Positions 11,891 to 23,624 are shown, counted from the first letter of the stretch. The stretch is DNA of 64,000 nt from Triatoma infestans (GCA_011037195.1 JAAEAF010014913.1:117166-181165), one strand, 5' to 3'. The notes: a model not told the origin generated them from the sequence alone. A program made the numbers and translations.

Positions 11891-12794
11891 CGAGGTGTGC
11901 AAATTAAGTAATGAGACTGATTTTTTATCTTTTTTTTATTCAAATAAAATTACAATTCAACATTGTCCCCTTCAAAGTAACTACCTTGGGAAGCGACACA
12001 ACGTTGAAGACGATTCTTCCATTCGTCATTGCAGTGCTGGAACTCGGATACTGGAATAGACTTCAGTTGGTCGGTTACGGCTGTTTGAATATTCTCCAAT
12101 GTTCCAAAATGATGTCCCTTGAGGTGATTTTTCAATTTAGGGAACAAAAAAAAGTCACATGGACTCAAATCGGGTGAATAAGGAGGCTGAGGAGCCACAG
12201 GAATGTTATTACTGGCCAAATACTCATTAATAGAAATCGCGGTGTGACACGGAGCATTGTCGTGATGCAACACTCACTTGTTTTTGATGTTTGGTCTCAC
12301 ACGCATGACTCTTTTTCGTAGTCTCTCAAGAACTTCTCGGTCAAACGACGATCTGAACGCATGAGATCGCGGATTCTGCCAACTTTTCGTCGGTTCTTGA
12401 AGATGAAGGCCTTCCGCTGCGAGGCTCGTCTTCAATTGTTCCCTTCCTTCTGCAAACGACTTAAACCACCTAAAAACCTGTGCTCTCGATAAAACATTGT
12501 CTCCATAGGCCTGGCACAGTTTTTCAAACGTTTCCGTTGCACTGTGCCCAAGTCTGAAGCAAAACCTAATAGCACAACGTTGCTCGTAATTGATGTCACT
12601 CATTTTTAAAACGCACTGAAAAAACCTTGCCCACAAAAAAAGTCACTACGGACAGTGCAACAACTCTAGCATTTTCAAATTTGCACTGGACGTGTATCAG
12701 ATGTTTACTTGCCCTACCACGCATGCGCCGCGTCTCTAGTGTTGCCAGATCGAACACTAGAAAATCAGTCTCATTACTTAATTTACACACCTCG
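11891..12794 (-). mobile_element. mariner element, internally deleted
   Basis: The element is 904 bp with inverted repeats of about 34 bp (start CGAGGTGTGCAAATTAAGTA; the other end has one mismatch). It is flanked by TA at 11889-11890 and 12795-12796. Autonomous mariners are near 1.3 kb, so about a third is missing. The TIRs are nearly identical to each other, which points to a fairly recent insertion. It sits in the nested-gene-bearing Pkn intron. Confidence 0.9.
11950..12602 (-). pseudogene. broken mariner transposase
   Basis: On the minus strand an N-terminal part starts MSDINYEQRCAIRFCFRLGH and keeps the first helix-turn-helix (LSRAQVFRWFKSFAEGRE). The frame is then lost: EDEPRSGRPSSSRTDEKLAE and RDLMRSDRRLT are read in other frames, so at least two indels are present. 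A TGA precedes the C-terminal part VLHHDNAPCHTAISINEYLA, which ends in YSPDLSPCDFF. The second and third catalytic Asp are present with 34 residues between them (DD34D type). The first catalytic Asp region is deleted. The protein cannot be active. Confidence 0.88.
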
Positions 12795-14733
12795 TATATG
12801 AAATAAATTCGACAGATAGACTGACTGAAGAAAGATAAAGCATTTTCGTAATTAAACAAACTCCGTATAACTTAAATCCTCAAATGTACCAATATTACCA
12901 TGTTACTATAATTTCTTTGAACAACGATGGAGGTAGAACTTAATTACTACTGAATCTTCTGTGAAAAGATAAATTAAGCATTAACATAATTTCATAAACT
13001 GTATTTTATAAAAATGTACACTAAAGTAACTAAACTTTATTTAAATCAGAATTATTTCAGAAAGAAAAGTATTCTCCACAATATTATCTGTAGATATAAA
13101 GATTGAATTAGAAGTTCCTGTTATATGTAAAAATTGAGTGAGTTACCAACCAAATAGTTATATTTAAATTTTATATAGGGAATATATGTAATCTTAATTC
13201 AATTAAAACAACAATACGTTAATTCAAAATAAAGTGGCAATGAAAGTCAATTATTAAAACAAATAAAAATTTTCTGCAAGACCAGAATATTATATAGTTA
13301 AATGAACTGTACGATATACTAAAGAAATTATTAATTTATAGTTATTTCAAAATCTAGAATGACTACAAAACCATATGAAAAGAATAAATAATATTCCAAA
13401 GAAGACAGAATTTTTTTTATAGGAGAGAATATATTTTGAAGGAGAGAACCTGACCAAATGAGGGAGAAAATAATCAGAAAAAACTGAATATAGGATCATG
13501 ACTTTGACACGAATCATTTTCAAAAAAATTTTTTTATAAATTGAAAAGTGATATTTGATATATAAACACTGAAGTAAACCTCAATTTTAAATGTTTTCTA
13601 TTATTCTGAGAATATTGTGAGGCTGCAACTCAAATCTATTTATTTAGCAGAAAAGCAATAAAGTGAAAAAACAAAAATTAATTCACTCAGAGTTTATTAT
13701 TAACATAATAGTAAAGGGTTTGGTCCCTCCCCATATCGAATAATATATAAACATATGAACATAAAAACATGATCTTCGCACAAAAAAAAGCAACGAAATT
13801 TTTCTTTTTGTTTTTAATGTAATTTAACCTATATAAAGGATTCAATTTTGATTATAAGAATTTAAAAAATTTAGTTATAATGAAGAACTTTTAATTTTTG
13901 TTTATTTAGTAAATTTGTTTGATGTAGTACGTTCTGTGAATGGAAAAGGTACTTCAAATACTATCACCAAAAAGCAAAACGTTTAGAAGGACCTTCGGCT
14001 CAAGAGATGTTTCTTCTTTTTAATATGGTTGTTATATGAATGATATATATATAATATATTTTCTAAATGGGTTACTCCAAACTCTATCAGAGAAATCCAA
14101 TGAAATATACAATCTTCGCTAGCTAATTATTGTTAGAGTTATGCTGTTATTAGTTAAAGTGGTGATGTTTAGATCAATCTTCAACAATATGTAGGGCTGT
14201 TGTATGTTGTCAATCAGAACCTCTTTTACAAAGAAAAAAATCTCAGATTTTATACAATAGCCAGTCACGTGTCTTTGTTTCCAGCAAGTCTCTTGTTTAC
14301 AAAAATCCCTCAAAAATGAAAAGCTGTAGCTTAATAGAAAAAGAGGTTTTACTATACAAACTCAGATAAATCACCTGAAGCAGCATCTTTTCAAATTTTC
14401 AATGTTTAAAATACTTTTTGCCAGGAAAGCCACGTTTCTTAAAAAGTATAATAACAGATCATTAGACACCAATTGAATCCTCCCTCTCAACAATTTGTTG
14501 CAGTTTAAAGTGAAAGAAGGAAAGATGATAATTATAAAAGAAAATTCAAATATAAACAACAGTTATATTTGGCCGTTGTTAATTTAATTAAATAAAATTC
14601 AAATGAATTTTATTTGAGATAAGAAAAATCAGTCTTCAACAATAATAAAATACTGGTTGTTTTATAAGTTATAGATTTAGTTAAAAAGCAATTTTTTTTT
14701 TAATATGAAGAAAGTTATATGGAGAATATTTAC

Positions 14734-14891
14734 CTCCTGCAAAGCCTTCTTATCAGCAGCTTTTGAACTCTGTAGAGATCTAATTACATTCTTAGCACCT
14801 TCAACTACGGCAGCTTCTATCCTCAATCTATGTCTAAGCTCTTCCACCCTGTCCTCCAAGCCTGGCGGTTCCAATTGCCTCCCTAATTGAT
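14734..14891 (-). CDS. Pkn: Pkn exon: first half of HR1c
   Basis: It encodes [20 protein letters not shown], then [20 protein letters not shown] and [17 protein letters not shown].+R+E.AV.EGAKNV+R.L is the signature of the third HR1 repeat of PKN proteins, a Rho-binding antiparallel coiled coil. The acceptor is ATTATTACAG before 14891 and the donor is GAG|GTAAAT after 14734. The first codon, Asp, is completed by a G from the upstream exon, and the exon leaves in phase 0. Confidence 0.92.
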
Positions 14892-15472
14892 CTGTAATAA
14901 TAGATATACATATTAATCAGAAGTTTACCTAAATTAATTGAAAAAACAAGGGAACATTATCTATAACGGCATAATTATTCAAATGTAAAAAGATTTAAAC
15001 AAAGCTATATATAAAAGTTCACTTTAAAAACTGTTTTAGCCAGTTTATTCTCTAAATTCGTGAAAGAATATTCTAGTCTAACAAAAGGTTAAAAAATATC
15101 GAAATGATAAGTAACGATGCTGTAATTAATTTTAGAAATTATTACTTTCTCTGGCTCCTAGTCAAACTATCAAAAATTGATTCTTTTCCCGAAAATACAT
15201 TTCTAAATTTATCAAAATATATCAAAAACAAAAAATCACAGTAAGCTCAAATCTGAGACTATGTTTTTAGGTACAATACTACCACTACATCTGGTTTCGG
15301 GCAAAATCCATCAACAGGAAATGCGTCTTTACTGAAAAGCTTTTCCAGTTTTTTTGGAACTTTCTCGAAAAATGACTACAATGTTTTCCTTTAAACTTGT
15401 TAATAAACCTATTACTTTTATTTGGAACAATGTTCCGAAAAAATTGATTGTAGGTAGTTCTACGCGTGACAA
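14892..15472. other. AT-rich Pkn intron sequence
   Basis: No exon or repeat was recognised. The intron containing it runs from 18726 to 14892. Confidence 0.4.
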
Positions 15473-15897
15473 GTAAGTTACAAATGTTGAAAATGTGGCT
15501 GGGTCCGCAATGCTGGATAACATCCATTATTTTATCCGTCGTAGCATGCATATTAGATTTATTCCTGACCGGTTTCGGATATTCATCCATCGTCAGAGCA
15601 AATTCACCAAGTTTGTGTAGAGAGTTCACTTCAACTAAATGTTTCTGTAGACTCACACTTGTTGGTTGTATGTATGTGGGAAGTTTATAGGTATGTGGTA
15701 ACATAACCTTATAACCTTCCCACATACATACAACCAACAAGTGTGAGTCTACAGAAACATTTATTTGAAGTGAACTCTCTACACAAACTTGGTGAATTTG
15801 CTCTGACGATGGATGAATATCCGAAACCGGTCAGGAATAAATCTACACCGCATTATTTTATGCTACGACGGATAAAATAATGTAAGTTACAAATGTT
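15473..15897. mobile_element. foldback element with flanking 16-bp direct repeats
   Basis: A left arm (about 15525-15687) is almost exactly complementary to a right arm (about 15711-15881), with a loop of only some 20 nt. The structure is bounded by identical 16-bp direct repeats GTAAGTTACAAATGTT at 15473-15488 and 15882-15897. Between the left direct repeat and the hairpin lies a TGTGGCTGGGTCCGCAATGC module that recurs at other foldback sites in this window. Open frames here are only shadows of the palindrome. Confidence 0.75.
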
Positions 15898-18726
15898 ATA
15901 GTTAAGGGTTTGGTTCCATGTTATTGGCGCTCCCATCTGGACTACAATGTAATCACTGTGTCTACCTGCCAGTGAGATAAATGTCCCCCTCTTAATTAGT
16001 GCCTCTACATTTATATTAGGAGAAATGATTGAAGCGTAAAAAAATTTGTTCATTTCATATAACTATAAATTACATTAAAAGAAAGTCGTGTAATTGTTCC
16101 AGACTAGATTTTTTTTTCCCATAAGTATGAGGCATTACATACTGTATTACGGCATCACTCTTAATTGTATTTTCCTTTTAAACAGGAAATTATGAAAAAA
16201 TAATTCTTTAATTACTGCAAGATATATGTGCCAAATTACTAAATGTTGTAGATCATAGTGAACCAGAAATGATATTTCGGTACAGTTTTGAAAATACTTT
16301 ATTTTTTTCTTATTTCAGTTTTTTTATTTTCAGGTAACATACATTCTCTTAATCAGAAGAGTGAAATTATGAGAGTTGAATATAAAGAAACCTTCAGCAT
16401 CTAACTATTCAAAAATGTCCTCTATGGGTCTGGATCTATATTATACTCTTGTCTAATATAGACAAGCTATGATGTTTCCTGGAAAGACAAGCTATGATGT
16501 ACAATTTTAGTCATTATATATTTTATTCTGTTATATTTGTGTTTTCTTCGTACATTTATAATATAATTATTACCCATGACAGTAATGGGATAAGGTCCAA
16601 TATCCTTACAATTTTTCAATTTTTTAGTGTGAACACAGTAGAAATTATTACTGTCTTTAACTGATGGCTACTGCCATTGTCAAGCCGTACTTAGACACGC
16701 CAGCGAGCACTTGCATGAGGTTCATACGTATCTGGTCTGCCTATAGACCAATTGACATGTAAACCAATGGACGAGACCAGATTCATGAGTTTGTTTTGCT
16801 ACTTCTTACGCCCAACGAAAGCGGTAACATTGAGGGGACGTATGATTAATTTCATTAATGTTTATGAAAAAGTTCAGATCATTGTTCCCACTCCTAAAAC
16901 AATGGTCGATAATTTTATCTTCTTGAGAATCTTGAATACGAAAATCAACTACTATAGAATAGTTAGATGCTTTTGATATTCATCGTTTTACTGTGTATAA
17001 ACGTTTGAGAAATGGACAATGTTTCTTTATTATAAAACCTAAGAGAAATATACATTTTTAATATTAATTGTTCTATTTCAAAATACAGAAAATACCTACA
17101 TCTACATTTTAAAAAAGGTATCTTATTGCTATTCTAACTTCGACATATAGCAAGAAATTTTGTTTTCGTATAAATTATAATTAATACATCACGATTTATC
17201 TGATCCTTGAGTCAATGCTACAAGACATGTCTATGAAGATCAAGTGAATGCGAGCGAGCCAAAACCTGATGCAGATGAAAGTCAATAAATAGTTTCTAAC
17301 CATAAACATAAACGACAGTTTCTAACGATAAATTCTAATAATAGTTGATCTTACCATATTATTATCGTGGGTAATAATTATATTATTAATTTATAAAGAA
17401 AACAATAATAGAACAAAATATTAATCATATTAATTCCTTTTCAATAATTGTATACAGTCATGTAAAAAAAAAAAAACCCTACAAGAATTGACTCATATTA
17501 GATATGTAATCATTATCAAATGAATCACAAATGGAAGATAAACAAATAACTACCATAATGAGACCTTTAGCCTAATTAGATGTATTTCCTAATTCAAAAT
17601 TCAATTATATTTTTTCTTAATTTGGCAATTTATATATCTGAATCGATTAAAATGATACCCTATAACATCCTTTACATAAAACCATGGACTATGACACTTT
17701 TGTAATAAACTTTTTTATATTTATTTTCAATTTTAACTAAAACTCCATGTTTATTGCTTAATTAACCAAGACGAGAAGAATTAATTAGTATTAGACTTCT
17801 TAGAAAAAATATGCCATGTTTTTACTCTTTGCAAAAAGGAGCTTTGCTCTTTATTTTTATAAAATTAAATATCTTTAATTAGCAACACCTTAAAACCCCC
17901 GAAACACCTTAAAACCTATTTTACCTAAAAAAATTTTTCAAAAAAAGTGTCTCCCCCCTTCTTAAAATAACTTAGGCTGCGCTGGGGATTAATGTTGTCC
18001 GTTTAGTTGGATAACCAGAGGGTATGTGAGAATAATATCGGACGCAACAACTTCAGCCCCCCAAAAAGAGTAACTCCTTCTTTACAGAAATGGAACTTGG
18101 AAAGAGAAACCTAAATAAAGTGGTTGCTTCCCGAATTGCACAAAAAGAAATCCTAGAAAAATATTTCAAATAAAATTAAAATACATAACTGATTAAATAC
18201 ATACATTACATTTAATTTACAGCTTAAGGAAAATTGTTGGGAATGTTTTCCGAGAAAAATAGAGAAAACTTGGGGGAGGGGGGGATTTCATTAAAAATAC
18301 TTTTCGGTTGGTATATTTAGACTGAAACCTTTGTGTCTGTTCCTCTGGTGGGTAGGTCCTTAAATAAAACGTCAAGTTTCATGTAATTTTTCATTTTTGA
18401 GTTATTAGGTTAACACAAATACAAAATGGTAATTCCAGGGGCTTCTTTTCTTGATGTTCAAGTCGTTCAGAGACACCATAAATTTAAAATTTTCTCTCCT
18501 ATTTCAGTGTTTTAAAATATATAGGAGAGACCTGTTAGTTAAGTCTTTATATTGATGGGAGGATGGTTAATAAAGCCCAACTTTGAATACCAGGAGACGC
18601 GACTGGATCATTCGTTTGAAAATCTGTTTCTGATCAGAAAAAAATCAAATCTTTACGAAATCTCAAATAAAAAATGGAGGTTCCGAATAACTCCAAAAAA
18701 AAAAGTAAAAATAGATAACAGAAAAC
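15898..18726. other. Pkn intron, no gene seen
   Basis: AT-rich sequence with weak, decayed similarity to the CTTTCTCTTACT repeat around 18230-18430. A moderately GC-rich patch at 16660-16810 was read in all frames without finding a recognisable product. Confidence 0.4.
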
Positions 18727-18943
18727 CTTTGTCATTGATATCTCCATTATGTTGTGAATCATGACCACCTCCGGCTCTTAGTGAACCTCTTCCTTGTCTC
18801 ACTTTAAGTATTCTCATCTTCAGATATTCAATCTTAGCTTTAGAATCTTGTAACATTTGTTGAGCTTCACCCATTAATTTTTTATCTCTTGAATGGCCAC
18901 TATTTGCTAATGATTTCAACATATTCTCTGCCCCCTGTTTCAC
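18727..18943 (-). CDS. Pkn: Pkn exon: main part of HR1b
   Basis: It encodes VKQGAENMLKSLANSGHSRD, then KKLMGEAQQMLQDSKAKIEY and LKMRILKVRQG, followed by a Gly/His/Asn-rich linker ending NGDINDK. IELKVKQGAENM and AQQMLQDSK.KI match the second HR1 repeat of PKN proteins specifically. The acceptor is TTTTTTACAG before 18943 and the donor is AAAG|GTTTTC after 18727 (217 nt, phase 0 to phase 1). HR1 repeats are Rho/Rac-binding coiled-coil fingers that relieve kinase autoinhibition in this family. Confidence 0.92.
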
Positions 18944-19135
18944 CTGTAAAAAATTTATAACTGTTAGTTAAGTTAATGAAATAACAATTATTGCAAAAAT
19001 AATGTTTAAATTAACAAATATAACTACATCCTAAATGTGTTACTTAAATAATATGATTACTATATTAATAACCGAAATATTTCAAAAATTTATCTGAACC
19101 TACATAGTACAAATGCAATTCGTTCTAGAACCTTC

Positions 19136-19909
19136 AAGGAACGGTTCTAACAAACAATTATACTAGACTTTATTCTGTAATAAACAATTTTATTTGTGAA
19201 GACATCATTTTCTAAACTCTTTAAATTCTTCATTGGTCTTTATCTAAGTTAAAAAAATCTGTTGTGAAACACTCAAAACGACTTTTTCTTATGCTACTAA
19301 TTAACCTAAACCCTTTGGCGCAGCAGCCCACATTATGGGCCAAGGCTTGCCAGATGAGGCGTATAGGGAGGCGTGTGGTAAGCACGTCGCTTAGTTCCGG
19401 CCTTCGCTACCTTTTTATTACATACTCGGTTAACACCGACTTTGCTTTCACGGGAATCGAACCCTGAATTCTCGCACGAAAGGCGAGTGTGCTTAGCCAC
19501 TAGACCAACGCGTGAGGATTCCGTATGCTACTATTACAATTATAAATAAAATGACTACTTTTCTTTAAACACAAAATTTACTCATAATGAGAAACTTCCG
19601 AAACACTCAAAAAGCTGATCGTCAAGTCGTACTACCGGTTAACCGACTTTCTTCAAATTAGAATTCTAGCCTTACTTCCAATGTATATTAATACTATATA
19701 GGTGAAAGAAGCATACATTATACTGAAGTGGTATTCAGAGAAAAGCTTAACGACGTCGCTGTTCCCCCCAAAAAACCCACAGAATACTCAGTAAAAAAAA
19801 TAGTCATTTTATTTAAGGAGGAAGATCTCCACAACTTTTTTCAAAAGTGCAAAATTGTTTATTACAGAATAAAGTCGAGTATAATTGTTTGTTAGAACCG
19901 TTCCTTGTT
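19136..19909. mobile_element. TIR-bounded element carrying a SINE, in Pkn intron
   Basis: A segment of about 55 bp, with AAGGAACGGTTCTAACAAAC near 19136-19160, recurs inverted at 19853-19909 with very few mismatches. The enclosed 770 bp contain a SINE-B copy (19305-19515) and a decayed CTTTCTCTTACT repeat (19560-19800), but no transposase. A non-autonomous DNA transposon or a rearranged composite fits. No clear target duplication was found. Confidence 0.55.
19305..19515 (-). mobile_element. tRNA-derived SINE, family B
   Basis: On the minus strand it starts ACGCGTTGGTCTAGTGGCTA (A box), has a CTCGC-CTTTCGT-GCGAG anticodon-type stem-loop (TTC) and GGTTCGATTCCCG (B box). The body continues GTAGCGAAGGCCGGAACTAA and ends GCTGCTGCGCCAAAGGG. 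The tRNA-like head resembles a Glu-type tRNA, but acceptor-stem pairing fails, so this is a SINE and not a tRNA gene. It pairs with the copy at 785-1050. Confidence 0.72.
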
Positions 19910-20183
19910 TGTTAGAAACAAATCGTTTTACAATACAGAAGTCAGATCTCAATGGTTCTGTGTTTAGCAAATAGAACAATTTTTCTTATTGAAAATTCTG
20001 AATCGTGGTTTTCCAAATACTTCTATTTTCTTTTACAGTTTGTTTATTTTTGGATTAAGAAAAATAAAATTAAGATGTTCTTATAATAGTTACAGCCGAA
20101 GTCACTAACCAATAATTATATTCTGTTACACTCAATAACAGTTACAATTTTTTAAATTATCAATAAATAGAATGTCTGCTCAC

Positions 20184-20296
20184 CTTAAGTTCAATATTGA
20201 GTTGTTTTTCCAGAGATACAAGTCTAAGATCTGTTTGAAAGTTGTTGTTCCCTTGGTTTTCCACAGAAAGACCAGACATTGGCGATGACAGCCCAT
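20184..20296 (-). CDS. Pkn: Pkn exon: start of HR1b
   Basis: This 113-nt exon encodes GLSSPMSGLSVENQGNNNFQ then TDLRLVSLEKQLNIELK, which runs straight into VKQGAEN of the next exon. LEKQL.IELKVKQGAEN is the opening helix of PKN HR1b. The acceptor is CTATTTTAG before 20296 and the donor is AAG|GTGAGC after 20184. The first codon is split, so at least one coding exon lies upstream. HR1a, which should precede it, was not found up to 64 kb. Confidence 0.9.
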
Positions 20297-20570
20297 CTAA
20301 AATAGGACAATAAAAAAAGATATGTTAAAACAACTATAATTAAAAGTAATTTTTCAAAAAGCATAATTATTTGTTTAGATCATAGAAATATTTTATTTTG
20401 GGTTATCTCTTCAGCTTTTACTAATTATGTTCATCGCAAAACAAACGCTAACAGTTATTGTCTACACAAAACAAACTGCTAATAAATACAGTCATAAACA
20501 AGTAATGATCGAAACCTCAAAAACTTCACAAGGTGATTGGTTGTGAAGCATTTTTTTAATCATTTTTATT
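20297..20570. other. Pkn upstream intron start
   Basis: AT-rich sequence without recognisable coding content. All DNA to the right is either a long 5' Pkn intron or intergenic, which cannot be decided here. Confidence 0.4.
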
Positions 20571-20571
20571 T

Positions 20572-20905
20572 TCCCTAGTTGCTGTTAGAAGAAGTATTAC
20601 GATTGCGTCAAATTTTCGATATCGAGTTTTAATCGGATATATACATTCGATTTTCAGTACAATCGATTTTCAGATTCTCTTAGTACAAAAAATTGGTTTT
20701 TAGAAAATGTGTGTCTGGTTTTGTGGGTATATGAACAGCAGCATAGCTCGGTCAAAAACGAAAACTCACAGACTGTTCAAACTTGAAATTCCATGTAGGA
20801 TATCACCTTGATATTCGACAGGAAGTTACTTGACAAAATTCCTCAACCGGAAGTAAAACTTTACTCGGATTTCATTAAAAATGTGTTATACTAAATCTCA
20901 ATACA
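20572..20905 (-). repeat. CTTTCTCTTACT repeat, partial copy
   Basis: It carries the shared blocks TCAAATTTTCGATATCGAG, GAACAGCAGCATAGCTC and CAACCGGAAGT in the reverse of the orientation seen at 28740. The copy is diverged and lacks the far end. Confidence 0.65.
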
Positions 20906-21150
20906 GAGACCTTAAAAGATCTTGAGCATTTTACAAATAAAAAAAAAAAATGATATTTTCACATTCTGCAGGAGTTGTCGATTTAAGCAAGATATTGATT
21001 GATTGTGTAAATAGATCTAATTTTAGCCTAATTTATTCTGCACTGTACGCTAAAATCAACAAGCTCAGTCTTACTTGAGTTTTGTAATATACCATTTAAA
21101 TTCACAAAGTTATTGACCCAATTAAGATTGAGTTCAAAATTTATTATTAA

Positions 21151-21239
21151 AATTTGTACTATAAGTTTCAATACTGCAACCAACCGAAGTACGTAATACT
21201 TTACGGTTGGTTGCAGTATTGAAACTTATAGTACAAATT
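21151..21239. repeat. perfect short hairpin, 36-nt arms
   Basis: Positions 21151-21186 are the exact reverse complement of 21204-21239. The 17-nt loop has AAGTA and TACTT, which can extend pairing. No coding sequence surrounds it. It may be a small MITE, a foldback remnant or a hairpin RNA source. Confidence 0.8.
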
Positions 21240-21839
21240 ATACCAGACTTGGCGGTCCTTGTATTTAAAATACAAAGTATTTCAATGCAAGAGGCTTCTG
21301 AGAGTAATAGTTACTCCATCCCCTGTACTAATTGATGCGTTTATTATTAAAAGTAACCACTGATGGGGCATTATGTAGAAAATTAAATCCCATAGAGTTA
21401 GGTATAGGTAGTATTTGTTAACAAACAAGAACTAGAAGACTTAATTCACCTTTTATTTTCCTGCCTAAATATAAGTATATTCCATTGAGGTTTCACTATT
21501 TATAATTAACATAATTATTTTGAATTTCCTTTAATTTTTCGTTCTATAAATCTTACAGACATAAGAAACTTATTTTATTATTTTGCTGAATTGCTAAAAT
21601 TAAGATCATTTTTGTTGAACGAATAATATAAAGAGTTATTTATTTATTTATTTATTTTTTATAGCATTATCTAATTTATTGTATTTTGCTTTTACTTTTG
21701 TATTAGTGCTATTAGTATTTGTAAATGTTTATGTACTGGTGTTCGGCCGAACCCTTTGCATAGGGCATTGCCTTGATAACAAATAAAATTATATTATTAA
21801 CATTATATAATTCTATTATATATTATATAATAATTATTA

Positions 21840-22580
21840 TCAGTACAGAGACTTTTGTTGGGAACTTTTTTCCAGAAAAAAATTATTTAAAGGAGTTTTA
21901 GGGGAAGGGGTAGTGTATTGAAGACAAGCAAAAACATTTAGTAAAAATGATATTAATTAACTAAATCTGTGTCATAAAATTTTTTATGTAATGTTTCCGA
22001 GATTTTCACTTTTTCTTTTAAATAATATTTATTTTATGGTCTTTATGACTAATTTCAAACCATATTCTAAAATGGTAGCAATATATCTACTTGGTATATA
22101 TTTTTTTTAATAAAATGATATAGATTACATAATAAACGGTAAAACTGTTTCGTATTGTTACGTAATAGAAAAAAAATCTGATATGTTAACAACTCAGACG
22201 ACTACTTCTCTTACTCCTACTGTTAATACAATTATACATGAAATGATCATTTTTCTTTAAATTTCAAATTTTGTTCTTTTGTCCTAATGTTTACAGGGGC
22301 GTGGGGAGATGTGCCAACCTACCAACCGAGGCAGGTAAAGAATGATTATATTGAAGAGAATATAGGCAATAATGAACAAATGAACTTTAAGGTCTCATAT
22401 TCATTCGTAATCTAAAAACATTTTTGGCAGAAAAATATAACAACTAAAAATGATAGTTTTATATGTGTATAGTTAGTATTCCAAGTTATATAGTAGTTTC
22501 CGAGAAAATCCCAAAATACAAAAACCTACTCTGTAAAACGCACTTCCGGTTAACCGATTTTCTTTAAATTTAATTTCTTT
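21840..22580. repeat. decayed CTTTCTCTTACT repeats
   Basis: Recognisable pieces include GGGAACTTTTTTCCAG with a GGGGAAGGGG block near 21860-21915, and CGCACTTCCGGTTAACCGAT near 22540. The rest is too eroded to delimit. Flanking 21240-21840 is AT-rich with no gene. Confidence 0.45.
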
Positions 22581-22626
22581 AAAATTGTTAGTCAATTTTT
22601 TTTATTTTTTGGCTGCATTTTAATAA

Positions 22627-23269
22627 TATTATTATGTTGTTAGTTGGATTACAAAGAAGAACCAGATTTACAGCCAGAATCCTTTTTTTATTATATCCTT
22701 GATTGGAGATACATTCGTCGTAGCTATGTTTTTTACTTTTATGTTTCGGCACAATTCCGTGCCATTATCAAAAAGATTTGAAAAAAACATTATGTTATGT
22801 TACAAATGTCTGCAATGTGAAAACAAAAGACATTTTTTTATACATAGTAATTAAGTATGCGTATTTAAATATATAACAAAAATTTTTAAAAACAAAGATA
22901 TACAGAAAACAAATTATTATCCACAAATAATGCTCACCACAAATGGTACTTGATGATTTATAGGCATTATTTGTGGATAATAATTTGTTTTCTGTATATC
23001 TTTGTTTTTAAAATTTTTTGTTATATATTTAAAAATACGCATACTTAATTACAATGTATAAAAAAGTCTTTTGTTTTCACATTGCAGACATTTGTAACAT
23101 AACATAATGTTTTTTTCAAATCTTTTTGATAATGGCACGGAATTGTGCCGAAACGTAAAAGTAAAAAACATAGCTACGACGAATGTATCTCCAATCAAGG
23201 ACATAATAAAAAAAAGGATTCTGGCTGTAAATCTGGTTCTTCTTTATAATCAAACTAACAACATAATAA
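22627..23269. mobile_element. long foldback element, about 307-bp arms
   Basis: The left arm (22627-22933) and right arm (22964-23269) are near-perfect reverse complements around a 30-nt loop. Matching points are ATTATGTTGTTAGTT at the outer ends, GATACATTCGTCGTAGCTAT, CGGCACAATTCCGTGCC, and ATTATTTGTGG beside the loop. No transposase is present. Such a hairpin is typical of foldback transposons or large MITEs. Confidence 0.85.
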
Positions 23270-23283
23270 TTTAAATTTAATAT

Positions 23284-23520
23284 ACTATCAATACTTCTAA
23301 TATTAGGGGCGGATGTTAGTGTAGTGGTTATGAGCATGGACTTGTAAAGTGGGAAGACCCCAGAGTTCAAGTCCTGCGTATAACTGCAAAACTTTTATAT
23401 TGGTATCAAAGAAATGTTAACAGTAAAGTAGGTGCTTCCGCCCCCGTCCACGACACCTAATTTGGTAGTTGGACGTTAAGCCAGCCTGAAAAAATAGGCA
23501 TTGCTTTACTTTACTTACTT
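23284..23520 (+). mobile_element. tRNA-derived SINE, family C
   Basis: It starts GGGGCGGATGTTAGTGTAGT with an A-box-like TAGTGTAGTGGTTATGAGC and a B-box-like GAGTTCAAGTCC 45 bp later. A short body (GGACGTTAAGCCAGCCTG) follows, then a TTTACTTTACTTA tail. The head differs from families A and B. Only one copy was found, so the family status is inferred from structure. Confidence 0.62.
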
Positions 23521-23624
23521 CTAATAATAATGTAGGTGGCAGAACAATACATTGCACTGAAACATGAAGTTCCTTTAGAAGGAAAGCTTATAGTTACTGT
23601 TCCGCCACCAGTCCAGCAGCTGCC

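Larger units (their letters stand above)
3138..14733 (-). other. 11.6-kb Pkn intron inside HR1c, containing a nested gene
   Basis: The intron interrupts HR1c between DKKALQE and AQTSLYE. It carries the two-exon gene at 6884-9688 on the same strand, a SINE-A copy at 4555-4745 and a deleted mariner at 11891-12794. The stretches 3140-4550, 4750-6880, 7960-9050, 9690-11890 and 12800-14730 are AT-rich, and I recognised no coding sequence in them. 9830-9960 and 10555-10725 are locally GC-richer. Confidence 0.8.

Noticed and set aside
15285..15740. 151-codon minus-strand frame
   Set aside because: More than half of it lies in the arm of the foldback palindrome; no known motif.
19439..19512. Possible tRNA-Glu gene on the minus strand
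   Set aside because: A and B boxes and an anticodon-like loop exist, but the acceptor stem does not pair and a SINE body follows.
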